Part shown: in pieces, positions 12,039-33,915 of the stretch
Layout of the letters: the number at the start of each line of letters is the position of its first letter
Numbering within the stretch: the first letter of the stretch is position 1
Origin: Haematococcus lacustris
Taxonomy: Eukaryota > Chlorophyta > Chlorophyceae > Chlamydomonadales > Haematococcaceae
NCBI GenBank assembly: GCA_030144725.1
Contig: JASKMD010000031.1
Location: forward strand, 699,501-763,500
Direction of reading: 5' to 3'
Length of the DNA stretch: 64,000 nt
Translations under genes and position numbers: made by a program
Notes under the pieces: model-generated
What the model was told of the DNA's origin: nothing
Seen by the model: the letters and a program-made list of their open reading frames with translations, nothing else
Databases searched by the model: none

Positions 12039-12213
12039 GGCCCTGTTCGCACTCGATTCGTTTTTCTATATTCGATGTCGTTGACGGTTAACTAGTAACA
12101 GACTCGGCGCAGCAGCCCCCGCGGACGCAGCAGCCCCCGCGGAGCGCGGCAGTTAACTAGTTAACCGTCAATGACATCGAATATAGAAAAACGAATCGAG
12201 TGCGAACAGGGCC
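12039..12213. mobile_element. PIF/Harbinger-type MITE, copy A2
   Basis: A 175-bp element with the same inverted ends as copy A1 (GGCCCTGTTCGCACTCGATT) and a different, GC-richer centre. It is flanked by the 3-bp direct repeat AAG (12036-12038 and 12214-12216). Its last three bases were later captured in the target duplication of the hAT-like element that follows. Confidence 0.88.
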
Positions 12214-12218
12214 AAGGT

Positions 12219-13091
12219 TAGAGCACGACCCGGTTTGTTAACCCAAAGCTAACATGGGTTAACCAAGGGAGGAAAGTTAACAAATTGTTAACACGACCGC
12301 CAGGTCGCGCTCCGCAGTCGCGATGGAAGGCGAAGCAACCGCGACCCCAATCTTCGAACACGCAGCCTCTCCGCAAAGCTACAGTGCTCGGTCGGCGTTT
12401 CACTATGATGTAACTCTGCTTGGAGCAGGCCAAGGCTGGTCGGCTGTAGCTTTGGGGGTTGGCTGTAGCTTTGGGGGCGATTTTTTGACATGGCGACGAA
12501 CAAGGACGCTATTGTCTCGGTAGTTGGGGTGGTGGCAAGGATGATGGCGTCAAGCATCGCAAGCGCAAATGCACAAAGTGCGCCGTGCAAGTCAGTCGTG
12601 CAAGTCAGTGCAGTCGTGCAAGTCAGGCTGCGGGGCTATTCAGGCCAACTAGTCAAGCACTCTCCGCACTAGGGGGACTAGCTAAGCATAGCGGGACCAG
12701 CTAAGCTCCGGGGGGCTACAGCTCTCTATGGCGCAGGCTCCAGGAGGCACCTTAGTCGATGCTAGGCGCAACGAGCCGTGTAGGAAGTCGCTGCAACAAA
12801 AGGACCACAGTGGCTGCGCGGCTTACTCAGCTGCTTGCTTAGCGGCTCAGAGGAAAAGCCCACATCAACACCAATGTTCTCAATGAAGCCCATTGCCTGG
12901 CTCTTTAGATGTCGGGAGCGTACTTTGCTGCCTATTCGTGTATGTTATATACCGAAGACCTCTGCCAAACCCCCATCGCACTCCGGGTCGTCAGGGTGTT
13001 AGGCTCAAGGCGTTAACGTTACGTTAACAATTTGTTAACCCACGTTAACAGGCCCAAACATCAGGATGTTAACGTTAACAGTCGTGCCCTA
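12219..13091. mobile_element. Non-autonomous hAT-like element with 8-bp target duplication
   Basis: 873 bp bounded by the perfect 8-bp direct repeat GCCAAGGT (12211-12218 and 13092-13099). The ends are TAGAGCACGAC and, on the other strand, TAGGGCACGAC: 11 bp with one mismatch, fitting the YARNG rule of hAT termini. GTTAAC hexamers cluster just inside both ends (12236-12290 and 13012-13078), as expected for subterminal transposase-binding sites. No transposase frame is present. Confidence 0.8.
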
Positions 13092-13224
13092 GCCAAGGTA
13101 TTAGACCTAATTAGATTAGTCCCAGCCGGTACTAGTTATGAGATGGGTACTAGATGGCAATGTTTGATCCTGAGCGCTATGAGTGCAGACGTGCGACTCC
13201 AGCGCACTGGTCGCAATCGCAGTC

Positions 13225-13517
13225 GGTCACCCCCGCCATTGGCTGCACCCCCATGGCTCAAGAGATAACTTCCAACTCATTTTTGCACGGATGAGGCCGC
13301 CGATTCGTGCGATGAGCTGCCTATGGCCTGATTAGAGTGCGGCCAGCTCCAGCGGTTTGCCGGGTGGCTGGCCCCCAGCACGCGACGTGTTCTGGCGCCA
13401 CGCGGACGCTCTTAGCGACCGCTAGAGGCAGCCTGGACCCAGCGCGGCGTGATTGGCGCATCCAAACTAACTTTCAAACCAGCATGCAACAGCGCTTAAT
13501 ATCGCATTCTTCAACAC
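13225..13517 (+). repeat. 293-bp direct repeat, left copy
   Basis: Runs from ggtcacccccgccattgg to cttcaacac and is matched at about 90 percent by 14837-15129. The pair brackets a Harbinger transposase fragment and a convergent ORF. The repeats lack LTR hallmarks such as TG...CA ends or a primer site, so they are better read as copies of a dispersed repeat or as the product of unequal exchange. Confidence 0.75.
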
Positions 13518-13804
13518 AGGTTCACCTCACATGTGACAGCAACTTCAAGGTGTTCAATACATTAGTGTCTGTGGTTCCTGTGCAGCCAAATGCAGCTAGA
13601 ATCAGTCAGAAAGATGCAGAAACTTAGTATTCATTGACGCCCTTTCAAAAGGGCCTTCATGAATACACCCCATGGTATATTATGGGCCTATCCGCGAACG
13701 GGCTCGTATTTCAAACTTTTCTGATTAATTCAAAATTAACTAGTTCGGTAGTGGCTGGGCCAACCGCCTGCGCCTGCGCCTGCACCTTTGCCACTACCAA
13801 CCCA

Positions 13805-14387
13805 TCTGCCGGGCCCTGCTGGATACTGATAGCAGCGACGATGAGCGCCAGCGGCAGCAAGACGATTCCGACGCTGACGCTGACAGGCTTCGAGGGCAGA
13901 ATGGCGACTTTCTTCTTTACCTGCAGTTGTACGAACTCGAAGGGAGAGCTAAGTGAGTATGGGGGCGCCCGCCATTTCGCAGGCCCCTTGCCCGCCGCAA
14001 CCCCGCATCTTGCACACTGTGCGCAGGCGGGAATGGGACGTACTGCCCAGGTCTCTTGACCACTACAAGACTGTCAAAGCCGTCGATGCAAATGGCGAGC
14101 GACTCTGCGGCGACAGCCATTACCACACGTGGTACAGGATGGGAAGGGGCACGTTCGATTGGCTTCAGCGTCAGCTCCGACCACTCATCAAGACCCGTCG
14201 GCTAAGCTCTGGCCAGCGCCTAGCCCCAACGCTAAGGTTCCTTGCATCGGGCTCCTCTATGCTCTCTGTGGCCAATGAGCTGGGTATGGGCCACTCCACT
14301 GTGCACAAGGCGGTTCATGAGGTGTGTGCTGCCATAGTGACCATACTGTCCGCGACACATCAGACAACCACGATGTCAAGCCATTAA
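13805..14387 (+). pseudogene. PIF/Harbinger transposase, N-terminal part only
   Basis: The first exon segment reads HYQPICRALLDTDSSDDE, an Asp-rich stretch and FLLYLQLYELEGRAK to about 13951. A 75-bp intron (13952-14026) in the right phase leads to REWDVLPRSLDHYKTVKAV. Exon 2 has YHTWYRMGRGTFDWLQRQL and the helix-turn-helix SMLSVANELGMGHSTVHKAV, the usual N-terminal pattern of Harbinger transposases. The frame stops at 14385-14387, just after the HTH. The DDE catalytic domain is not in the visible sequence, so this copy cannot encode a complete enzyme. The start codon is not identified. Confidence 0.75.
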
Positions 14388-14785
14388 GACAAGCCATAGT
14401 CCAAGCCCCTATGAACATTCACACCATGTGAGTCATTATCGCTGTCCTCCTCCGCAGGTGCCTCCTCCCTCCCCAGCTGAGCCCTCTGGCTGGAGTTGGG
14501 GCCTAGTCGCTGGGGCAGTTGAGGCAGAGGCTCGGGCTTGGGTGGCAGGTCCAGCTGGGGCTTGTGTTGCTCCCAGGTCCGTGTCAGCTCCTCCATCCAG
14601 GAGCGGTAGTGTTGCATGTCACCATTGCTGTTCTCCATGGCGATGCTGGTGTGCTTCAACACGGCGTCTCGGTCAGCTGCAGCGGCCGTGGACCGCACTC
14701 GGCTGCACTCTGTCTCCCACGCTTGCAAGCGGCGCTGGTAGTCACGTTGGGCATCCCTCTGCACACAAGCGGAAACAACAAGCAT
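14384..14785 (-). CDS. Convergent ORF, probable Harbinger accessory (Myb-like) protein C-terminus
   Basis: Open minus-strand frame with a charged helical region (RDAQRDYQRRLQAWETECSR, HYRSWMEELTRTWEQHK) followed by Pro/Gln-rich and acidic stretches. It likely begins at an AG acceptor near 14763 rather than at the first Met. It meets the transposase fragment tail to tail, with stops overlapping by a few bases. Autonomous Harbinger elements carry a transposase plus a Myb/SANT-like DNA-binding protein, and this could be the tail of that protein, but the Myb domain itself is not visible. Confidence 0.45.
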   Translation of the reverse strand: MLVVSACVQRDAQRDYQRRLQAWETECSRVRSTAAAADRDAVLKHTSIAMENSNGDMQHYRSWMEELTRTWEQHKPQLDLPPKPEPLPQLPQRLGPNSSQRAQLGREEAPAEEDSDNDSHGVNVHRGLDYGLS

Positions 14786-14836
14786 GCTTCAAGTTGTATA
14801 GTCTCATCATGGGTGAACCTGTAAGTGTAAGCAACA

Positions 14837-15129
14837 GGTCACCCCCGCAATTGGCTGCACCCCCATGGCTCAAGAGATAACATCTAACTCATTTTTGCAC
14901 GGATGAGGTCGCCGATTGGTGCGATGAGCTGCTGATGGTCTAACTAGAGTGCAGCCAGCCCCAGCGGTTTGCCGGGTGGCTGGCCCCCAACACGCGACGT
15001 GTTCTGGCGCCACGCAGACACTCTTAGCGACCGCTAGAGGCAGCCTGGACCCAGCGCGGCGTGAATGGCGCATCCAAACTAATTTTCAAACCAGCATGCA
15101 ACAGCGCTAAATAATGCGGGCTTCAACAC
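14837..15129 (+). repeat. 293-bp direct repeat, right copy (runs into gap)
   Basis: Second copy of the repeat at 13225-13517, in the same orientation. It ends exactly at the assembly gap, so its true length is unknown. The gap probably reflects collapse or ambiguity at this repeat. Confidence 0.75.
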
Positions 15130-15629
15130 NNNNNNNNNNNNNNNNNNNNNNNNNNNNNNNNNNNNNNNNNNNNNNNNNNNNNNNNNNNNNNNNNNNNNNN
15201 NNNNNNNNNNNNNNNNNNNNNNNNNNNNNNNNNNNNNNNNNNNNNNNNNNNNNNNNNNNNNNNNNNNNNNNNNNNNNNNNNNNNNNNNNNNNNNNNNNNN
15301 NNNNNNNNNNNNNNNNNNNNNNNNNNNNNNNNNNNNNNNNNNNNNNNNNNNNNNNNNNNNNNNNNNNNNNNNNNNNNNNNNNNNNNNNNNNNNNNNNNNN
15401 NNNNNNNNNNNNNNNNNNNNNNNNNNNNNNNNNNNNNNNNNNNNNNNNNNNNNNNNNNNNNNNNNNNNNNNNNNNNNNNNNNNNNNNNNNNNNNNNNNNN
15501 NNNNNNNNNNNNNNNNNNNNNNNNNNNNNNNNNNNNNNNNNNNNNNNNNNNNNNNNNNNNNNNNNNNNNNNNNNNNNNNNNNNNNNNNNNNNNNNNNNNN
15601 NNNNNNNNNNNNNNNNNNNNNNNNNNNNN
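15130..15629. other. Assembly gap (500 N)
   Basis: Exactly 500 N, which suggests a placeholder length. Open frames drawn through the N run are meaningless. Sequence after the gap (15630-15916) shows no gene. Confidence 1.
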
Positions 15630-15916
15630 GCACAGGTGGTCACCCCTCCCATTGAACCACCAACCCCCCTAACGCTGACGCACGAGATATCCATGCTAAA
15701 AATCATCAAGCAGCATGATCATTGGCGCGGTGTGTACGGCACAAGTACAGCCGTCCGTACCAAGCAGGGGTCGGTTCCCTGTCAGTTGAAAGCGCCTGAC
15801 GCTGAAACCTCGGGAGCCGCAAGACAAAGCGTCACAGTGCACAGGCAAATCAGAGCTTGCATACAGCACAGGAAGTGAACTCCTTGCCGTACAGCCAATC
15901 TTGACTGTGCGCCAAA

Positions 15917-18900
15917 CTAGCTGTTGGGCTGCGCGCTGTGTGCCGGCGTCGATGAAGCTCGCTTTTGAAGCAATTGCGCCAGCCGCGCTCGAAGTGCGTC
16001 TCGAGATGTGTCCACGCTTTCTTGTTCCCGGGCCTGCTCCGCTTGCTCCATTGCGTCGCGCATGAGGGCCTTCAAGGCCTGTCTCTGCTCGAGCTGTGCA
16101 GCCCGCTTCGCGCGCATGGCTTCTTTCCGCCTCTCTCGCCGCTGCACGCGCCCCTCCCGCTGACGACTCGTCATATTGACATGCCGGTACGACTCCTCCG
16201 ACGCGTAGTTGCCCCACGCGCCTGCACACATGCCCGCCAGACTCGCAACGCATCACACACATCACTCCCCACGTCCCGCGATGAGGGTGAGCTGCCGCCC
16301 TGGCCCCAACGACGTTTCAGAATGCCCGGTTGCATGCATTGCCCTGTTAGGCTCCCCGCACCACGTAACATGCTCTGACACACAACACAGACAAGTGGGC
16401 TGTGCAGAAAAGCAGCTGGGTGGGTAATGCAAGGAAACAGCTAGGGTAGATTTGTGTTCACGCACCGTAGTGCCCCCCTTGTAGCAGCGCAGGCCGCAAC
16501 AAGCGTGGTGCAGGAAATGCATTCCTCGCAGCAGCAGCCCTTGAAGCGTTCCTTGCAGGCCCGGCAGGCAATGAACAGCTCTGCGCCACCACGCCAGCAT
16601 CGAGGGGTCAGCACGCACAAGACAGGCTGCATGTGGCAGGGGCCTGATGTCCATCTGAAGAAACGGTGGCCCAACCGCCAAGGTGGGTCCCCACATGCTG
16701 ATGCTGGTGTATGCGCATGCTACATCCACATGGCACTACACAATGCATGCGCTGCGAGGGAGGTCACACATTCACACCGTCGCCACGACATGGGCCACAC
16801 ATTGACGCCAACTGCCAAGGGGTGGCGGGCTGATGGTAATGATGGGAGGATGGATACTCGTGGTGATGGTGGTGATGGTGGGTAAGACAGTGAACCTAGA
16901 TGATGATAATGATGATGATGCCAACACCAGGTCAGGGCGCGCTTCAAATGGCCAGGCACTCCCTTGTCAGCTTCAATGTTTTGCCCAAGGGCTGAAGCAG
17001 ACAGGGGCTGTACATCCTTGACAAGCCATTGATGATAAGCTTGCCCTGTCCTGTGCCATCCGTGTTCAGCCAAGGGCCAGGGTGCTGACCTACCGTTGCA
17101 GTCTACGTTGGCGCAGTTGACGTGAGGGAGTTGAGCTTCACCACAACCACAGACCTGTGCAGGGGCCAGGGCAGGTTACCCACCACCTAAGAAACATGCA
17201 CCCCAGCAGCAGCAGTGGTGTAGGAGGTGGAGGCCGCGCAGCTACAGTTACAACATCAGTCTGCGGTAGTAAGCACATCGCTGCTCACTGCAGCATGCGC
17301 CAGCTGCGTTGTCGGGTGTTTACTAGGGGTCTGCAGCACGGAGGTGAGCTGCAGAGGTGGTGCAACCAGGGTGACAACGGACCAGGACCGGGACCGCTGA
17401 CAAGCATGTACACAACCACCTAACAATGCGATACGCGAAGAAACAAACGGGGGCTTGCAGTGAAGAAACAAGAGAACATGAGAAACGGGGTCGTCGGAAT
17501 TTAGGCAATTCCCAGTGTAGCCCAGCAGTGGCCCTAGCAACATGAAGGGGTGCCGCAGCGACAGTGACGACAACAGGCTGCAGCATTAATGCTTAGGGCT
17601 ACAGGGACAGCTCACAACCACGAACCCAGCATGGCCACGACCAACAGCCCTCAGCAGCGGCGGCTGCGAGAGCCACAGTCTGCGGCAGTGACCACATCTT
17701 TGGGGACTGCTGACAAACATGATCCTAAGCGGTGGCAACAGCAACAAGAAGCTGGCAAGACAGTCTACAGCAGTGACCAGCCCAGCATCAGCTCCACCAA
17801 CAGCTGTCTGCTGCAGCGATAGCGACAACAGCAGTCTGCAGCAGTGATGTCAGGGGCCACTGCAGCCGCAGGGGCAGCAAGCAGTGGCACACCTTGCCTG
17901 GCGTGACTCACCACCATCACTGCCACACATGTTTAGGGTGCGGCAGAAGAAAACAGCAGGCAGCAGCTGAGACCAGCGTGCATAGGCATAGGCATCAGAC
18001 CCCCAAACCCTGACCCTACCCCCGAACCCCAGCGCACGCAGCGCCCTTGCAGCCAGCGGCTCACTCCATCATGCGGCAGCTGTAACCGAGCCAACCCGCA
18101 TGCTTGCACTTGCCTGGCAGGGGACTGCGGCAGGCAGGGGGTGACCCGCCAGCGCTGCGGCCTCAAGGCTGCCAGACCCATCAACAGCCTTGGCCCCTGC
18201 GGCAGTTTGGGAGGGTGGTCACTCACAGTCACTCCCACAATCCCCAACCTCATGACATTGACATGGCTACACTTTAACACACCCTTCATGTTCAACCTCC
18301 TCCTGACCGCCACCCTCCTGACCGCCAGGACAGGCCAGGCAAGGCCAGGCAAGGCGCTGGTCACCTTGTGGGGAGATGGCCATGCGGGCATCAAACACGT
18401 ACAGGCTGCCCTGCCAGTGCTCGCCACCCTCCTCACGCAAGTAGTGCTGCAGCGCATGTCAACAGCAGGCAGCAGCCGTCACGCGCCACGCAGCAGCCAC
18501 TGCCAGCAGGCTGAGCAGCAGCATGAAGTGTAAGTGAGACAGTGTAAGCATCAATGTCAGCAGCAGCACCATCCACCCGTCCTCTTGCCCCCCTCCCACC
18601 CTGGGCTGGTGAGGTGAAGTGCTTGCCCACGCATGCTCCCCATCCTTGCTTGCCTGCCTGCCCTGGGCCTGCCCCCCACCTGCCCTGGGCCAGCCCCCTG
18701 CCCCTTCCAGCCCCCTGCCCCTTCCAGCCTCAGCTTGCCCTGTCCGCCCCAACCCTGTCCTCCCCCCGCCCTGCTCACCTGCACGCCCCCCTCGAGGGTG
18801 TACAGGTTGTTGAAGCCCCTGGACTTGAGGAAGGTGCTGTAGATGTCGCAGCGGATGCCCCCCGTACAATACATCTGCACCCGCCAACAGCAGCCTCACA

Positions 18901-21900
18901 CTGGAGCAACACCTGCTGCCATGCCCCTGCCCCCTGCCCCTTGCCCCTCCCCCTTCCCTGGAGCAACACCTGCTGCCATGCCCCTGCCCCCTGCCCCTTG
19001 CCCCTCCCCCTTCCCTGGAGCAACAGCTGCTGACATGCCCCTGCCCCCTGCCCCTTGCCCCTCCCCCTTCCCTGGAGCAACACCTGCTGCCATGCCCCTG
19101 CCCCCTGCCCCTTGCCCCTCCCCCTTCCCTGGAGCAACAGCTGCTGCCATGCCCCTGCCCCCTGCCCCTTGCCCCTCCCCCTTCCCTGGAGCAACACCTG
19201 CTGCCATGCCCCTGCCCCCTGCCCCTTGCCCCTCCCCCTTCCCTGGAGCAACAGCTGCTGCCATGCCCCTGCCCCCTGCCCCTTGCCCCTCCCCCTTCCC
19301 TGGAGCAACACCTGCTGCCATGCCCCTGCCCCCTGCCCCTTGCCCCTCCCCCTTCCCTGGAGCAACAGCTGCTGCCATGCCCCTGCCCCCTGCCCCTTGC
19401 CCTGCCCCTCCCCCTAAAGCAACAGTTTCTGCCGTGAAACAAGGTGCCAGCACAGCAGTGCAGCAGCAGGCCAGTGCGGCTGCGCATTGTTGAGCAATCA
19501 GCAGAAGCTGCCTCCCCCAGAGCCCCATTGGTGAGGCGGGTGGACGGCCACTACAGGTCAGGCAGGGGGCGGCAATCGCATAGCTGGACTACCTCACAGC
19601 CAGACCATGGACCAGGCAGACCAGGCAGACCAGGGGGTGTGGCGCCAGGCAGGTCAGGCAGGCCAGGCAGCAGCGCATGTCACAGCAGGCAGCACCTGTC
19701 TTAACTGGACATTAGGAGGCTGGGTCGGGCTTTCATGAGTCCTAGCCTGCTGTTTCAGCAGTCAGGGGCGGCCAGAGCCCTCTCTCTGCCATGGACTATC
19801 CCACCTCCCCACTCCCAGCCCTTTGCTCTGAACTCCTCCCTCCCCTGCTGCCAGAGCTGGACTGCGAAGGTGCTGGTCTTGCTCCCCCCCTCCCCTGCTG
19901 CTTCTGCCCCTCTCCTCCCCAAGGCAGCCCTCCCCCTGCTGCTCCTGGCTCACCCCCTGCTGCTCCTTCTCCCCCCAGGCATCCCTCCCGCTCACCATCA
20001 CGGGCGTGTCAGGGTCCATGCCCCTGAGGGGTGACGGCACGTCCTGCTCGCTGCTGCCGACAGGGGTCTCCGCGAATACCTCCTCGTCAGGCCGCCCTGC
20101 GACCAGCACAGCGCACCAGGCCAGGTGGACCTGCACTGCTTAGCCCAGCCTGCTTGGCTTGCTGCAAGGGGTGGGTGGGGGTGGGGTGGGGTGGCGTCCG
20201 GTGGGGTGGCGTCCGGTGGGGTGGCGTCCGGTGGGGTGGCGTCCGGTGGGGTGGTTTAGCCCTTGCACTCCAGGTCGCCACCCTCCCTGGCCATCTAGTC
20301 ACCCTTATTAAGCAGCTGCAGCGTGCCACGCACGGCTCCAGTCCCTTGAACTCAATAACATCTCCGCGCTGCTGCCTCCCCCTCACTCCTCGCATGCACT
20401 GCTCGGCCACACCACCCCCCATTCCCAGCCATGACCATCACTCCTTGAGCCACTGCTGACCCTGCCGCACACCTTACCCCGCCCTGCTGGCCCCCGCCGG
20501 CTACCACCACTCACCAGCACCCACAAAGTGACCCGCATCCCACTCGTAGTCGTTGCGCACGTCCAGCACCACTACATTCTTCTCCTGCGCCCACCACCAC
20601 CTGCCAGGCGTCAAGGCCAGGGAGCACTGCCACCCCACCACCACCCACACCACCACCACCCACACCACCACCACCTACACCACCACCACTACCACCACCT
20701 TGGTCAAGCCGGCATCACTACACATCAAACCTCAAACATGCCATCAAATCCTCAGGCTGCTTACCTAGGCTCACTGGCCCTCCACCACCAGGATGACCTG
20801 CCTACCAGCACTGCCCCCCATACCCTGCCACCTTCGCCCAGCCGGCAACATCCTGCCTCATCAGATGGCCTATCTTGCTCAACACACCACACCACACCAC
20901 GCATTGCCCAGCCTTGCTTGCCACACCACACACTATCCAGTAGCTGGCCACACCGTCCATGCTGGTGACCGGCTGCTAGGCCTTCAGCAATGCTAGCAGC
21001 ATGGCATGACGGCAGCCTCCCTTGCCGCCAGCTTCCCTCCAGGGGACCAGCTTCCACGCAGCTTCACCTGGGCCTCCGCGATCATTTGCTTCCACTGGGT
21101 AGGCTTCAGGGGCGTGGCTCGCGCCTCAGGCTGGGTGACGGGCAGGCCCTGGAGGCCCCCTGCCAGGCTGATCAGGTTGGGCTTGTACTGCAACCTGCCA
21201 GGTCCAGCAGCGGCAGAGGGAGCAGCAGCAGGCATGGCAGACAGGCAGGGGCGGGCGGGCGGGCAGAGCAGCAGGTAGCCTTGGCAGCAGCAAGCAAGGT
21301 GAGCAGGGAGCGACCAGGGTGGGGCCTGCTGAGCTGGGCAGCAGGGGCAGCACGCGGTGAGCTCAGCAGCTCCCAGCAGCAGTGTGCACAGTGGCTGGTG
21401 CAGGGGGTGCTGGCAGAGGGGGCTGGCTGCCAGGTGAGCTGCTGTGCAAGCTGGCTGCGATGCTAACCACGCAACCGGCTCTGCTGCACGCTTGTCATCT
21501 TGGCTGGTTCACTGCCTGGCCCTCCTGACTGCCTACACAGCTGTGGCTGGCTGTGGCTGGCTGTGGCTGGCTGGCTGGCTAGCTGGCCGCTGGCCGCCTG
21601 GCTGGGTGCCTGACCTGAGGCGAGGGAAAGCGTGGCCACCTGGCGAGGGCCACACACTGTAGCGCAGCCCCTGCCACAGCGGCTGAGCCTGCAGCCAGGC
21701 CAGGCAGCACAGGGCATGGTCCCGCGGCCCCCCGTACTGCGCATTCACACCTGCCCGGCCAGGTGCACCGCAGCACAGCACAGCACAGCACAGCACAGCA
21801 CCGCACACACAGCCCAGGTGTGCAAGGGTCACCACCAACACCAGCCTGGATGCCCCAGCCGACCCCTCCCCCATCCCTGCCCCTGCTGGCCCCTCCCCCA

Positions 21901-22708
21901 CCCTTGGCCCTGTCCCATCCGGCCCCTCCCCCACCCCCACCCCTACCCCTGCTGCGCCTACAGCCCAGGTGTGCAAGCAAGCAGCAAGCAAGCACCCGCT
22001 TTCTAGGCTAAGTCCCACCAGACCAGGCTGGTGCTTCTTCCCACCAGAGCTGTCACAGAGCTTGCACTGTAGAAGTTCATCATATTACTCGCTTATCCTC
22101 ATGTGCAGATATAGTATACAGCACACTCCGTGGTGTTCAGTTTCTTCTGCTGTGTCTTTCATTATATTCATCATTGCAGCACGCAACCCTGTTGGAGGGC
22201 CAGAGGGGAAATGTAGGGGCTGTGGCAGCACACCTTGGTGCGAGTAGTAGATGCGGCCCCGCACATCCAGGCCATGTTCCTTGACATAAGCTTTGTGCTG
22301 CAGCGCCACCTGGGGACCAAATGCAAGGAGGGAGACAGGGGAGGGTGATAAACAGCAGGCCGATGCCAACCTTGGCAGCTGTCGTTGGGACCATGCTGTG
22401 TTTTGGCTTACTTCTTCAGGGTTGGGCACGTCTACCAGGTGGTAGAGGTTTATTACACAATAGCTTTCGGCAGGGCTCCCAGCATCAGCAGTTGCTGTTT
22501 CGCCTGGAGTGGCTGAGCAACTCGTGCTGACCAACTCAGGGGCACGAACAGGGGTGAGGTGCCGGAGTGCACGCCCCGAGACTACGACTGCCTTGCCATC
22601 GAGGCGCTGGCGCAGGTCGAAGCATGCTTGGCGAGGGAGCATGGCACAGGGAGCAGGATATGGCGGCCCTCCCAGGCTGCTGTGCAGCCTTGTTAGCTGG
22701 TGTGCCAT
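15917..22708 (-). CDS. Rhodanese-domain protein, TrhO/STR8 type (tRNA uridine hydroxylase-like)
   Basis: TrhO-type proteins hydroxylate U34 of tRNA in bacteria; plastid STR8-like homologues share the fold. Minus-strand exons: 22708-22412, 22309-22234, 21750-21615, 21194-21068, 20584-20515, 20096-19996, 18874-18779, 18446-18365, 16643-16466 and a last exon from about 16241 to 15917. Phases agree and give about 495 aa. The N-terminal acylphosphatase-like domain has VINLYHLVDVPNPEE, DVRGRIYYSHQG and GVNAQYGGP. The linker has YKPNLISLAGGLQGLP and RATPLKPTQW. The rhodanese domain has VVVLDVRNDYEWDAGHFVGA, RPDEEVFAETP and the active-site loop MYCTGGIRCD (Cys near 272), then LYTLEGGVQ and SLYVFDARMAIS. 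A Cys-rich segment (CHMQPVLC, CRACKERFKGCCCEEC) and a basic coiled tail (REGRVQRRERRKEAMRAKRA) follow. The boundary of the last exon is the least certain. Confidence 0.93.
16800..18364. other. 1.7-kb intron of the rhodanese gene
   Basis: The long intron between the exons at 18446-18365 and 16643-16466. It contains gatgatgataatgatgatg near 16900 and CAG-rich stretches at 17590-17850. The open frames in it lack splice-phase support and family motifs. Confidence 0.6.
18903..19412. repeat. 57-bp minisatellite, nine copies, in a rhodanese intron
   Basis: Units start at 18903, 18960, 19017, 19074, 19131, 19188, 19245, 19302 and 19359. Each begins ggagcaac and has a C-rich tail. From the third copy on, units alternate cagctgctg and cacctgctg, a two-unit higher-order pattern. 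The 57-bp length is a multiple of three, which keeps several frames open on both strands and creates false repeat proteins. Confidence 0.95.
20175..20256. repeat. ggtggggtggcgtcc tandem repeat in a rhodanese intron
   Basis: About five copies of a G-rich unit near 17-18 bp (ggtggggtggcgtcc) in the intron between the exons at 20584-20515 and 20096-19996. Low-complexity CACCACC tracts follow at 20630-20700. Confidence 0.85.
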
Positions 22709-22869
22709 GCCAAGCCACTAAAGCTGGAGCCCAGACGAGCCGCAGCCATCTCAAAGTACCTAACTCCGAGAGGTAACGACATTACCTTTTTTGGGTTGCA
22801 AGTTTAGTGATTAGCTCCTCCGCTCCGCTTGAATTTCGTCACGATGTTACCAATTGCAGCTGCGATACC
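22709..22869. promoter_or_regulatory. Short divergent promoter, rhodanese / PI4K
   Basis: Only 161 bp separate the start codons of the two head-to-head genes, so both 5' UTRs and the core promoters must lie here or overlap the first exons. No TATA box is evident. Inferred from gene layout only. Confidence 0.55.

Positions 22870-33915
<11,046 letters not shown>

Noticed and set aside
13225..15129. LTR retrotransposon with 293-bp LTRs
   Set aside because: No TG...CA ends, primer-binding site, polypurine tract or reverse transcriptase. The content is a DNA-transposon transposase.
18903..19412. CRISPR-like array
   Set aside because: Units are contiguous tandem repeats without unique spacers, in a eukaryotic intron.
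18459..19528. Long repeat-protein frames (Gly-Arg-Gly or Pro-Ala-Pro repeats) on both strands
   Set aside because: They are products of the 57-bp minisatellite, whose unit length is a multiple of three. Phased rhodanese exons at 18874-18779 and 20096-19996 place it in an intron.
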